Below, piece by piece: positions 9,111 to 16,556 of a DNA stretch of 64,000 nt; position 1 is the stretch's first letter, and each line of letters opens with the position of its first letter. Below the pieces are notes generated by a model, which had not been told where the DNA came from, did no database searches, and saw only the letters and a list, made by a program, of their open reading frames with translations. The DNA comes from an uncultured candidate division WPS-2 bacterium (GTDB taxonomy: Bacteria > Vulcanimicrobiota > Vulcanimicrobiia > Vulcanimicrobiales > Vulcanimicrobiaceae): positions 1-64,000 of the forward strand of contig CALEYW010000019.1 in assembly GCA_937927945.1 (NCBI GenBank), given 5' to 3'. Made by a program: the position numbers and the translations under genes.

Positions 9111-9200
9111 TCAGAATGGTAGCCGAGCTCGATCGAAGATGACCTGTGCGCCGTCCACGCGCGATGCGACGATGGTGCCGACCGCGACGTCGCCGTTCAC
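9111..9200 (-). CDS. Possible 29-residue peptide upstream of the methyltransferase
   Basis: A GTG-started frame (MNGDVAVGTIVASRVDGAQV ...) overlaps the stop of the 69-residue gene by GTGA and ends 9 bases before the methyltransferase ATG. The composition is protein-like and the spacing suits a coupled operon. It may instead be the displaced C-terminus of a frameshifted larger gene (see 9407-9539). Confidence 0.35.
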   Translation of the reverse strand: MNGDVAVGTIVASRVDGAQVIFDRARLPF

Positions 9201-9406
9201 CGGATCCCGCCGTCGTAGGCGTCCTGCAGCGCGCCCAGCTCGCCCGCCTGCGCGGCGTCGAGGTGACGGTCGAGGTCGTCGGGGTCGCTCGGCCGCGAAA
9301 CACCATGCCGGTGTGCGAACCGGAAGATCGCCTTGGCGTTCGGGTCGTTGGCGTGGTCGGCGAACCATCGTGCCCGGTCCGCGAGGGTCTTGGTGTTGCT
9401 CGCCAT
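9197..9406 (-). CDS. Small unknown protein, 69 residues
   Basis: MASNTKTLADRARWFADHAN begins a soluble, acidic, helical small protein. It lies upstream of the methyltransferase in the same direction, with a 4-base overlap to the next tiny frame. I recognise no family. Its frame differs by one base from the well-initiated frame starting at 9539. Either two overlapping genes exist or one gene has suffered a frameshift. Confidence 0.45.
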   Translation of the reverse strand: MASNTKTLADRARWFADHANDPNAKAIFRFAHRHGVSRPSDPDDLDRHLDAAQAGELGALQDAYDGGIR

Positions 9407-9836
9407 GCGGGGCGCCTTCGGCTCGCGACGCGGTGCCTCCGGCCGTCGCGAGCGCTCGAGCAGCGCGATCCGGGCGCGCGATCGGCGTGGCGGCGCTCAC
9501 CAGGGCTGCGAGGGCGTAGATCGTTTGCGCGTCGAGCACGATTCCTCCGGGGGCCGCCGCGGCGCGGCCGTCGTCGTGGAAGGTAGGCCCCGCGCGCGTC
9601 CGGAGAGCCCTCAGGGCGCGCGCGAAAGCCTCTCGACTGAGAAGATAGGGGCGCAGCGGCCTCACGGCAGTCCCGGGCCACCAACGCGGCTCTGCGCGTC
9701 GGCTGCCGCCGCCGAGACGACGCCGCCGGAGCCACGCCGCGCCCTTAGGCGCACATAATCCCAACTCGATCCGCGAAACCACCCCGGGGCGGAACGCCCC
9801 CGTCTTGGCGGCCTTGCGCCCGCGCGCGCGCCGCAA
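9407..9836 (-). other. Upstream region with a possible frameshifted N-terminus
   Basis: A GTG at 9539 has GGAGG (9544-9548) just upstream and encodes a hydrophobic helix, LDAQTIYALAALVSAATPIA. It then becomes Arg/Pro-rich, as expected after leaving the true frame. A one-base shift near 9470 would join it to ARIALLERSRRPEAP and the 69-residue protein. From 9540 to 9836 I see only GC-rich, Arg-rich open frames with no support. Confidence 0.25.
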
Positions 9837-9945
9837 ACCGGCAAGAGAAGGAGAAGGCCGGTGGGGACCCGGGAGGGTTTTGGCCCGGTAGGCATTATGG
9901 GCATCTAAGGGGTTGCGCCAACGGCGCGTCGGCGCTCAGTCGGTA
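9837..9945 (+). other. Intergenic with G-tract element
   Basis: The segment holds GGGAGGG at 9871-9877 followed by TTTTGG, one of the seven G-tract elements on the coding strand of the gene that follows. Nothing else is recognisable. Confidence 0.3.
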
Positions 9946-9954
9946 TGCTATAAT
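9946..9954 (+). promoter_or_regulatory. Extended -10 promoter TGCTATAAT, probably giving a leaderless mRNA
   Basis: TGCTATAAT is a consensus extended -10 element. Its last base is 7 bases before the ATG at 9962, which is the normal distance to a transcription start, so the transcript would begin at or next to the start codon. No Shine-Dalgarno sequence fits in between. There is no good -35 at 17 bases, which extended -10 promoters do not need. Confidence 0.55.
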
Positions 9955-9961
9955 CGAACAG

Positions 9962-10996
9962 ATGTACGACGACACCGCGACCCAGCCGACGCTGCTCGAC
10001 GGCCTCGAAATCGTCGCGAACAACCCGCGCACCCGCGCGGCCAAGACCGACGACCTCACCGACTTCGCCCGCTTCGGCAAAAGCCGCGGCGCCGGCACCG
10101 CCACGCTCGACGCGAACGGCAAGGTGCAAATCAGACTGCCGCTGGACCTTGACCTGGTGGCAGCCTACGTCGACGCGCTGCGCGTGCGCGGCGCCAAGGC
10201 CAGCACGATCCGCCGGCGCCTCTCGACCTTCGCGGCGTTCCACAAACAGCACCGCATCGAGAGCGACCCGCGCAGCGACGTGAAGGTGAAAGCGGCCTGG
10301 GGACGCGTGCTCAATACCGAGGGCCGCGGCGCGGACCGCAAGCTGGCCGTCGCCGAGAGCGAGATCCACCGCATCATCGCCGCGATGGACGACGACTACG
10401 AAGCCTTCACGGGCCAGGACCGGCGCGTCACGCTTTCGTACCTGCGCGATCGCGCGCTGCTGCTGCTCGAGTACGCCGGCTGCCTCACGCGCACGGAGAT
10501 CGAGACGCTCTACCGCGACAACCTCGTCTTCAGCGGCTCGGGCGTGCGCGTGCGCGTCAACAGCTCGGGCGAAATGCTCGAGGACGGCAAGCGCGTGTGG
10601 GTCAACCCGCACCGCACCCGCGACGTCGAGGTCCGACGCGCGGACGACCCGACGTACTGCGCGGCCGTCGCGCTCAAGAAATGGACCCGCACCGCCGCGA
10701 TCGAGGAGGGCTACGTCTTCCGCGGCGTGCTGATCCGCGGCGCGCTCACCGACCAGCTCAGCGCGCGCGCGATCCACGACCTGCACGAGCACCGCGCCGG
10801 CCGCGTTGGGCTCGACAAGTACGCCGTCTCTTCGCACTCCATCCGGACCGGCCTCATCGCCACCAAGGCGCACCGCGGCGCCTCCGATGAGACCCTGCGC
10901 GAGATCGCCGGTCTACGCTCGCTCGACAGCGTCGCCGACGTCGTGGCTCGCTCCCGATCGGCGGCGCGTGCCGGCCGGCAGATCACCCTGGTCTGA
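9962..10996 (+). CDS. Tyrosine-recombinase-fold protein lacking catalytic residues
   Basis: This 344-residue protein has the layout of a tyrosine recombinase: an N-terminal helical core-binding domain (about residues 60-110) and a catalytic-type domain (about 130-344). The match at AGCLTRTEIETL places Thr-176 where the first catalytic Arg normally is. SSHSIRTG keeps the His (292) and second Arg (295). The segment AGLRSLDSVADVV has Leu in place of the second His and no Tyr nucleophile. It is therefore probably unable to cleave DNA and may act as a DNA-binding or structural protein. Its promoter suggests leaderless expression. Two small genes follow on the same strand. Confidence 0.7.
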   Translation: MYDDTATQPTLLDGLEIVANNPRTRAAKTDDLTDFARFGKSRGAGTATLDANGKVQIRLPLDLDLVAAYVDALRVRGAKASTIRRRLSTFAAFHKQHRIESDPRSDVKVKAAWGRVLNTEGRGADRKLAVAESEIHRIIAAMDDDYEAFTGQDRRVTLSYLRDRALLLLEYAGCLTRTEIETLYRDNLVFSGSGVRVRVNSSGEMLEDGKRVWVNPHRTRDVEVRRADDPTYCAAVALKKWTRTAAIEEGYVFRGVLIRGALTDQLSARAIHDLHEHRAGRVGLDKYAVSSHSIRTGLIATKAHRGASDETLREIAGLRSLDSVADVVARSRSAARAGRQITLV

Positions 10997-11055
10997 CGGC
11001 GTGGGCTTTGCGCCGTATCAGCATGACAAGCGAAGGGAAAAGCCTGCAAAGGCAG

Positions 11056-11082
11056 GAGGGACCGGGGAGGGTATCGCAGGGT
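11056..11082 (+). promoter_or_regulatory. G-tract element upstream of 11135
   Basis: GGAGGGACCGGGGAGGG (11056-11072) followed by a further GGG lies 50-80 bases before the ATG at 11135. Just before it is a small inverted repeat, GCCTGCAAAGGC. This is one of the recurring elements discussed in the findings. Confidence 0.35.
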
Positions 11083-11134
11083 ACAGCAATGCGGCCAGCC
11101 CCTTCCAGGCTGGCCTAGCGGAGCGCCCAGCGAG

Positions 11135-11461
11135 ATGATGACACAGACAACGATCGAATCGACCGCCCTCGAGTCCGAGCTCCGCAACGAGCTACGCGGC
11201 CTCGCCGAACAGCCCGGCGGCCGCATGAAGATCCGCCAGCTCGTCAAGACGCTGATCCCGGAGATCCGCGCGGCCATGCGCCAGGGGCACCAACTCGCAG
11301 CGATCCTCGAGATGATGCACAGCCGCTCCAACGGCGTGCTCAAACCGCACACCGTTCGCGGCTATATCTACGGCAAGGACTCGGTGCTGAACGATCCCGA
11401 TGTGCAGCTGCCCGACGACGACCCGCTGCTCGCCCGCGCCCGCGCCCGGCGGCAACCGTAG
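11135..11461 (+). CDS. Small protein with helix-turn-helix character
   Basis: The 108 residues include MKIRQLVKTLIPEIRAAMRQ, then GHQLAAILEMMHS and LKPHTVRGYIYG. This pattern resembles the I..L...G.S...I...L.......V...TV..Y helix-turn-helix of small plasmid-mobilisation (TraK/MobC-like) proteins. It could bind DNA together with the recombinase-like protein upstream. The family assignment is tentative. The next gene starts 5 bases after its stop. Confidence 0.55.
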   Translation: MMTQTTIESTALESELRNELRGLAEQPGGRMKIRQLVKTLIPEIRAAMRQGHQLAAILEMMHSRSNGVLKPHTVRGYIYGKDSVLNDPDVQLPDDDPLLARARARRQP

Positions 11462-11465
11462 CACC

Positions 11466-11717
11466 GTGCTGACCATCGACGCCGCGCGCGCCGCGAACCG
11501 CCGTGATACCGCAGCGCTGGCCGCTCGCACCGTCGACGCCTGGGACGCCCTCCGGCGCGCTGCGCCCGCGGCGCTCGCCGACGAACTGCGTGACGTCATG
11601 CGCACGACCGCGCCGGCGCTGAACGAAGCGCGACCGCACGACGGCCGCGACTACGCGCGCGAGATCGTCGCCTTCGCCGACGCGACGCCGGCGATCGCCG
11701 AACCTTCGCTGACCTAA
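11466..11717 (+). CDS. Small unknown protein, 83 residues
   Basis: GTG at 11466 begins MLTIDAARAANRRDTAALAA, a helical Ala-rich protein with no recognised motif. It lies 5 bases after the preceding gene, so it is probably co-transcribed with the recombinase-like gene. Its stop codon overlaps the stop of the convergent gene on the other strand (shared CTAA at 11714-11717). Confidence 0.5.
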   Translation: MLTIDAARAANRRDTAALAARTVDAWDALRRAAPAALADELRDVMRTTAPALNEARPHDGRDYAREIVAFADATPAIAEPSLT

Positions 11718-12082
11718 CGGGCTGGCGGATCCGGGCGCGAATGCCGCGGATCGAAGAAGCCGGCCAGCGACTTCGCAAAGACCTCAGCGGTGTACGCGTC
11801 GCACCGCTCCTCGTCGTACAGCGTCGCCATCGCCGTCGCCCCCGGCGCAGCGTCGTCCGCCGTGTGTATCCAGCGCGTCGAGCCCTGCTCCGTGATCGTA
11901 GCCGTCCGCCCGCCATAGCGCAGCACGACAGTGCGCTGGCCGCGCGCGGCCGCGGCGACGTCGGGCAGGCGCCGGCGCAGCGCTCGCACGAGGACGTCCG
12001 TCCACTCGCGAAACGGAAGGCGCGGCCCCGGCCTCGGGATCCCCGCGCGATCAGACCCTGCCATCCCCGCGCGCTTCGCCAT
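11714..12082 (-). CDS. Unknown protein, 122 residues
   Basis: The ATG at 12082 gives MAKRAGMAGSDRAGIPRPGP followed by FREWTDVLVRALRRRLPDVA and a beta-rich part (TVVLRYGGRTATITEQGSTR). The architecture suggests a small soluble alpha+beta protein; no family is recognised. Before the Tn3-family insertion its start lay about 50 bases after the stop of the gene now at 25001-25576, so the two were probably neighbours in one minus-strand operon and this gene has lost its original promoter. Longer open reading upstream crosses the transposon end and is not real. Confidence 0.55.
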   Translation of the reverse strand: MAKRAGMAGSDRAGIPRPGPRLPFREWTDVLVRALRRRLPDVAAAARGQRTVVLRYGGRTATITEQGSTRWIHTADDAAPGATAMATLYDEERCDAYTAEVFAKSLAGFFDPRHSRPDPPAR

Positions 12083-12131
12083 CGGGGCAGCACACTCTCG
12101 GCGGTACGCGGCCGCGCCCGTACCGCCGGAC

Positions 12132-12136
12132 AGGTT
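12132..12136. repeat. Target-site duplication AGGTT, left copy (Tn3-family transposon)
   Basis: AGGTT directly precedes the GGGG of the left inverted repeat and recurs at 24998-25002 directly after the right repeat. Five bases is the standard Tn3-family duplication. Confidence 0.92.
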
Positions 12137-12175
12137 GGGGTTAACCGCACAGTCCTGACATGAGGGGCCACTTAG
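12137..12175 (+). repeat. Left terminal inverted repeat of the Tn3-family transposon
   Basis: 39 bp beginning GGGGTTAACC and ending GGGGCCACTTAG. It matches the reverse complement of 24959-24997 at 32 of 39 positions, with the last-half block CATGAGGGGCCACTT shared without a mismatch. Confidence 0.92.
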
Positions 12176-12477
12176 ATTCGGGCCACCTTCACGGCACCGT
12201 CCCGAGGTTTTGGTAAAGAGTCTATCCACTGATACCAAGCTCGCGGGCAATCTGCACCTGCTTGCTCCGCCGGCATCGAACCTCAACGTCGCGCATCGGC
12301 TAAGCCGTTGGGCGATAGGACCCGTTTGCCAGCGCGGTAGACGACGCAGTTTTGCCAGGACAATTCCGGCGCTGGCGCTCGGATCATTGCAGGCGCGCCC
12401 TTGCCAAAGCCTCAACGTGGTCCCGAAAACGACCCTTTACGGGATGACTTGCGGCCCCAGCAGCGAAGCGCCCTCCC
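12176..12477. other. Probable res/regulatory region of the transposon
   Basis: About 300 bases without a convincing gene lie between the left repeat and the resolvase. TCCCGAAAA occurs at 12421-12429, 12481-12489 and 12494-12502, the last two inside the first resolvase codons. Resolvase-binding res subsites are expected here in Tn3-family elements, but I cannot delimit them by eye. Confidence 0.4.
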
Positions 12478-13080
12478 GTGTCCCGAAAATCTGTCCCGAA
12501 AAGAATCGCCGAAAACCCGGAAATTGCGAAGCCACCGCGACTCGTCGGGTATGCGCGCGTGTCTACCGATGAGCAGACGACGGCGCTCCAACTCGACGCA
12601 CTCCGTGCCGCCGGTTGCGCGACCATCCATGAAGATTCTGCTTCTGGATCGTCGCGGGCGCGGCCGGGACTCACGCGGGTGATCGAGGATCTACGTTCCG
12701 GCGATACGTTAGTCGTCTGGAGGCTCGATCGGCTGGGACGATCGCTACGCGACTTGCTCGATATCGCGGATGGACTCCGCGAGCGCAACATTGCACTGCG
12801 GTCGCTGACCGACCATATCGACACGGGCACCGCCGCTGGCCGTATGCTCTATGCGGTTCTCGGTGCCGTCGCGCAGTTCGAGCGGGACGTACTACGGGAA
12901 AGAACCGTTGCCGGGCTCGCGGCGGCAAAGCGTCGCGGCGAACGACTTGGTCGTCGTCCGGCTCTCACGCCGGCACAGGTCCGGGAGGCGACAGCGATGG
13001 TCAAACGTGGCGATAGTCCCTCTCATGTTGCCCGTATCCTTCGGATCGGGCGATCGACGTTATATCGGGCCTTGCAATAG
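12478..13080 (+). CDS. tnpR: Serine resolvase (TnpR)
   Basis: A 200-residue resolvase/invertase-type serine recombinase. The nucleophile Ser-29 lies in VGYARVSTDEQ, followed by LVVWRLDRLGRSLRDLLD and a C-terminal helix-turn-helix (SPSHVARILRIGRSTLYRAL). It would resolve transposition cointegrates at a res site, probably in the 300 bases upstream. The GTG at 12478 is the likely start, although the first 20 residues are not conserved in the family. It sits at the opposite end of the element from the transposase, with the cargo between. Confidence 0.93.
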   Translation: MSRKSVPKRIAENPEIAKPPRLVGYARVSTDEQTTALQLDALRAAGCATIHEDSASGSSRARPGLTRVIEDLRSGDTLVVWRLDRLGRSLRDLLDIADGLRERNIALRSLTDHIDTGTAAGRMLYAVLGAVAQFERDVLRERTVAGLAAAKRRGERLGRRPALTPAQVREATAMVKRGDSPSHVARILRIGRSTLYRALQ

Positions 13081-13231
13081 GCTTTCGAAGGACCGCGAAG
13101 TGGCGGCAGGATGCGCGAGTGCTGGTTTTACCCCTAGATAAAGTCGAAAAAGCACGAGACCGATGACGCCGGGCGGGCTCAAACACTATCGATTCGTCGG
13201 CAATTTCCGGTCGCGCTCGGCTCTGCCCATG
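13081..13231. other. Intergenic between resolvase and copper operon
   Basis: About 150 bases at the convergent ends of the resolvase gene and the copper operon. I see no gene and no clear terminator hairpin. Confidence 0.3.
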
Positions 13232-15184
13232 CTAGTTCGCGTGGCCGGCGTGGTTTGCCGCCGGGACCGGAATTCGCGCAACGCGCTCGGTATCGGCCTG
13301 CAGGGTTGCTGTGTCGGCGAGCCCGCCTGCTCCGCTTGCGGTCCAGCGTGCGCGAACGCTGGCGTTGCGATCGAGCAGAAGCTCCGTCTCGCCGCCGTCG
13401 TTGGGCGAGCGAAACAGCGCAAGGGTGGCGCGGACGTCGTCGGACGCGCCAACGATCAGGGCTGTTTTCGCGGTGGCGCCCATGTCGACCGCAATGGCGT
13501 GCACGCCGGCGGCTTGGAGGCGCGCGAGTCGCGCGAGCGGCGCTTGCGGCGAAAACAAGACGAGCAGCACCGGCCCGTTCTTCAGCGACTGGCGCAACGT
13601 GTTCTGCGCGCCCCCTTGCTCGAACGCGAAGTCCGGAAGGGGCGGCGCAGCGGCCGTACTGATTTGTGAACTCGTCGCGTCGCTGATGACACCGGCGGTT
13701 CGCGCCAGCACGAAGTTGATGAGATCCCAACGCTGGTCCGGTGTGAGCTTGTCGGCGAAGCCGGGCATGACGCCGTTCGCGCGACCGGTGCTCACCCACC
13801 AGAAAATATCGCCGACGCTGTGCGCGAACAGATGCGGCTGCGTCAAATCCGCCGGACGAATCGGAAGCTTTCCGGCGAGCGGACCGTCGCCGCGGCCCCC
13901 GGCACCGTGGCACTCGATGCAATTCGCAGCGTAGAGCGGCATGCCGCGCGAGATCGAAGGCGCAGCGTACGGCTGCGTCGGAGCGTAGTACGTCGTCGGA
14001 TACGCGGGGACGATGCCGGGCGCAAGCACGGTCGCGCCGGCGGCGCCGCACAGGACCACTGCCGCAACCAACGCTGCCATCGTGCGATAACGTTTGCGAT
14101 CGGCCGCGATCGCCAACGCCACGAGGCTGAGGACGAAGAGCACGGTCGCGACGTCAAGGACGCTCTGCGTGCCGATGGCGATCTCGTTCAGATCGATCCG
14201 AAACGGGAAGGGCCAGCGCGGCTCAGTGTGCAGCCCCGGCGGCAGGGTTCCGATGACGCCCACGATCGCGATGACCAACACGCCGGCGCCCGCCTCCGAA
14301 AGCGCATTCCGGCTCACCCTACCAACGGCGCGTAACCGCAGGGCGGCATCGCTTGCGGCCGCCCCGAGCTCCGGCACGAGGCGGCTGCGGTTGACGTTCG
14401 CAAGCGCGATGATCCCGGCGAAGAGCGCAACCTTCAGCAACAGCAGTTGGCCGTACAGTGTCCCGACGAGCGCCGGAATCGAACCGGAGAGAAACCACGT
14501 GTTGATGATGCCGGTGACGATCAGGGTTGCAACGCACGTGATGCCGAGCGTCGAGAAGCGCAGCGTTGCCGTGCGCGCGACCGAAAGTGCCTCGGCGCCT
14601 CCGTCGGAACGCGCGTGTGTAAGCAGGAGCGCGAGCGGAACGAGTCCGCCAAGCCACGCGCCCGTGGCGAGCAGGTGGAGCAGGTCGGCCGGCAAGTGCA
14701 GCCACTCCCACGGAAGGCCTTCCGTCGCTGCCGCGTGTCCAGCCCACGCAAGCGAGACGGTAAGTGCGGCGCTGGTCACCAAACCGATCCAGCCCGCAAG
14801 CTTGCGGCCCCGGCCTCGCACAAGAAGACATGCGGCGAGCACAATGACGAGCGCGCCACGTAGCGCCCATACTTGACCGAACTGGGTCTGCGTCAGGTCG
14901 ATGGCGAGCACGCCGCTCGGCAGAACCGTGGCGATGGGCTGACCACTGACGCTTGACGCCTCGACGAACAGCCACGCCGTGCCGCTGGCGAGCGCGACGA
15001 GCAGACTCGTCCACGCCAAAACGATAAGCGGGCGACCGGCATGCGCCTCCAGCGCCTGCGCGCCTCCCGCATGGCGAAGCGCCGGCCGAGCGATCAGACA
15101 CCAAAAAACGAACGTGCCTGCGAGCGATGCGGTTGCTGCGTAGTGCAGGATGCGTATCGCGATCAGTAGCGGGTCGATTTTCAG
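13232..15184 (-). CDS. CopD-type copper membrane protein fused to a cytochrome c domain
   Basis: The first half has about eight to nine membrane helices and matches CopD (LHYAATASLAG, HLPADLLHLLATGAWLGGLV, GIINTWF). The second half is periplasmic with a haem-binding CIECH, a GVMPGF Met-ligand segment and a final domain of unknown type. CopD helps move copper across the inner membrane; the cytochrome part may pass electrons or change copper redox state (inference). In the frame, the first ATG/GTG/TTG is TTG at 15019, which would delete the first conserved helices. The homologous N-terminus KIDPLLIAIRILHYAA is encoded from 15181, so a CTG at 15184, overlapping the copC stop as CTGA and preceded by GGGAAGGG, is the likeliest start. 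The exact start is uncertain. Confidence 0.75.
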   Translation of the reverse strand: MKIDPLLIAIRILHYAATASLAGTFVFWCLIARPALRHAGGAQALEAHAGRPLIVLAWTSLLVALASGTAWLFVEASSVSGQPIATVLPSGVLAIDLTQTQFGQVWALRGALVIVLAACLLVRGRGRKLAGWIGLVTSAALTVSLAWAGHAAATEGLPWEWLHLPADLLHLLATGAWLGGLVPLALLLTHARSDGGAEALSVARTATLRFSTLGITCVATLIVTGIINTWFLSGSIPALVGTLYGQLLLLKVALFAGIIALANVNRSRLVPELGAAASDAALRLRAVGRVSRNALSEAGAGVLVIAIVGVIGTLPPGLHTEPRWPFPFRIDLNEIAIGTQSVLDVATVLFVLSLVALAIAADRKRYRTMAALVAAVVLCGAAGATVLAPGIVPAYPTTYYAPTQPYAAPSISRGMPLYAANCIECHGAGGRGDGPLAGKLPIRPADLTQPHLFAHSVGDIFWWVSTGRANGVMPGFADKLTPDQRWDLINFVLARTAGVISDATSSQISTAAAPPLPDFAFEQGGAQNTLRQSLKNGPVLLVLFSPQAPLARLARLQAAGVHAIAVDMGATAKTALIVGASDDVRATLALFRSPNDGGETELLLDRNASVRARWTASGAGGLADTATLQADTERVARIPVPAANHAGHAN

Positions 15185-15549
15185 CCCTTCCCAACGTGGA
15201 AGACGTAGTCACCTTCGGTCGTGTGCGTGTCGACGGAGAGGACGTGCCACTTCACTTTGTAGGTCCCGGCCGGCAGTTGCTTGAGGTTGACATCGAGCTC
15301 GGAGCGGTTGCCGGGGTCGATCGCCGCCGGCGCGGCATTAACGGCGGCTCCCGCTTGATCCGTCACCGTTACCGTGCTGAACGCGGGTTCCAGTTGCTGC
15401 GTGAACCACAGGTGCATGACGCCAGGTGAGGTCGGCACCGTGCTGCCGACGGCGGGATCGGAATGGTCCAGAAAGGCGTGTGCGAGTACGGCGGCGGGGA
15501 CGAGCAGCAGCGCGAGGACCACCGTTGTCGCGAAGATGCGCGCGATCAT
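15181..15549 (-). CDS. copC: Periplasmic copper-binding protein CopC
   Basis: A 122-residue CopC-domain protein. Residues 1-23 are a signal peptide ending VLA, and the mature protein starts with His (HAFLDHSDPAVGS), the classic N-terminal copper ligand of CopC. The family C-terminus WHVLSVDTHTTEGDYVFHV is present, including the Asp and His ligands. It binds Cu(II) in the periplasm and delivers it to CopD, encoded immediately downstream. The start overlaps the upstream gene's stop (ATGA), which supports an operon. Confidence 0.93.
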   Translation of the reverse strand: MIARIFATTVVLALLLVPAAVLAHAFLDHSDPAVGSTVPTSPGVMHLWFTQQLEPAFSTVTVTDQAGAAVNAAPAAIDPGNRSELDVNLKQLPAGTYKVKWHVLSVDTHTTEGDYVFHVGKG

Positions 15550-16493
15550 GATTTCCCCCACAGATCTTGGTTGATCATAGGCTTGCCGAAGAATGTCTTG
15601 TTGGCGAAATCGTCGAGGAAGAAATGGAACTGGACGAGGATGCCCGTGTGCTGTATCTGCCGCGTGGCGTAGTTGGCGGGGATCATCGCCTCGATGCCGA
15701 GCTGCCAGTTGTAGTTTTTGTCCCAAAATAGGACACCCGGCGCGATCGTACCGGTCGTCGGGCCGATGCTCGGGCTCGTCATGGCCACCTCGACCAGCGG
15801 CACCATACGCGAGACGAAGCCGGGTAAGTTCAGCGCCTTTACGTGCTGCTGCTGATACGGAAACGAGTACTGCAGCGACGCCGCGTAGTTGATGGTATTC
15901 GGACTGAGGTTCGGCGAGTCGGAGATACCGTAGCCGACCTCGCCGGTGAGTGCGAACGGGCGCAAGAAGTCCGAGTGCGAATCGCCGAAGCCTTTGCCGA
16001 TGTAGAAGGTCGGCGCCGTACTGCCGACGCTCGCGATCGCGCCGGCGTTCAGCAACTGCCTCGAACCGGTGCCCGGCAACTGGCGGACAACGCCCATCGA
16101 CCACGCGACCTCATGGTCTTCGTCGCAGGGATGCTCGTCCTTGAGCGTGATCGTCGTGTTGTCCCAGCCGTTGAGCTTTCCGTTGGGGTTACTCTGCGTG
16201 ATGTAGTCACCGTTGATGGCGACACCCAGATCTTGCGTGATCGTCTTATCCCATTCGTAGGCGTAGACGAGATCTTGGCCGCCCCCCGGCAGCGGCGTGA
16301 ATTGCACGGTCGGCAGCGATAGCTCGTCGCCGACGCCGGGATCGTCCATCGTCAGGGTGGCGGGGAACACGCGGTTTCCGCAGATGACGTGCGCCTCCGC
16401 GGGGTCGCGCACGGCAAGCACCAAGACAGCTGCACCGCAAAGCGTGAGGATAAGCGCCAAAAGACGCGCGCCAACATTCTGGCGTCGAAACAT
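15546..16493 (-). CDS. Outer-membrane beta-barrel protein of the copper operon
   Basis: A 315-residue secreted protein with a signal peptide (about residues 1-34, ending AEA). It is rich in alternating aromatic/polar strands (WQLGIEAMIPANY, ILVQFHFFLDD) typical of an outer-membrane beta-barrel. I cannot assign a named transporter family. It is the gene before copC, so a role in periplasmic metal traffic or in the outer-membrane step is likely. His and Asp residues (HPCDEDHE, HSD) could bind metal but this is speculative. Confidence 0.6.
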   Translation of the reverse strand: MFRRQNVGARLLALILTLCGAAVLVLAVRDPAEAHVICGNRVFPATLTMDDPGVGDELSLPTVQFTPLPGGGQDLVYAYEWDKTITQDLGVAINGDYITQSNPNGKLNGWDNTTITLKDEHPCDEDHEVAWSMGVVRQLPGTGSRQLLNAGAIASVGSTAPTFYIGKGFGDSHSDFLRPFALTGEVGYGISDSPNLSPNTINYAASLQYSFPYQQQHVKALNLPGFVSRMVPLVEVAMTSPSIGPTTGTIAPGVLFWDKNYNWQLGIEAMIPANYATRQIQHTGILVQFHFFLDDFANKTFFGKPMINQDLWGKS

Positions 16494-16556
16494 GATGACT
16501 CCTTCGCGAGGATGAAATGAGGCAATCGGCCCGCCGGAACGACGGGTCAGCCGGGA

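Noticed and set aside
11714..12415. A 233-codon frame extending over the left end of the Tn3-family transposon
   Set aside because: It crosses the inverted repeat and has no conserved-looking N-terminus. The gene is taken to start at 12082.
12210..12572. Open frame on the plus strand before the resolvase
   Set aside because: Overlaps the resolvase in another frame and has random composition; this is the expected res region.
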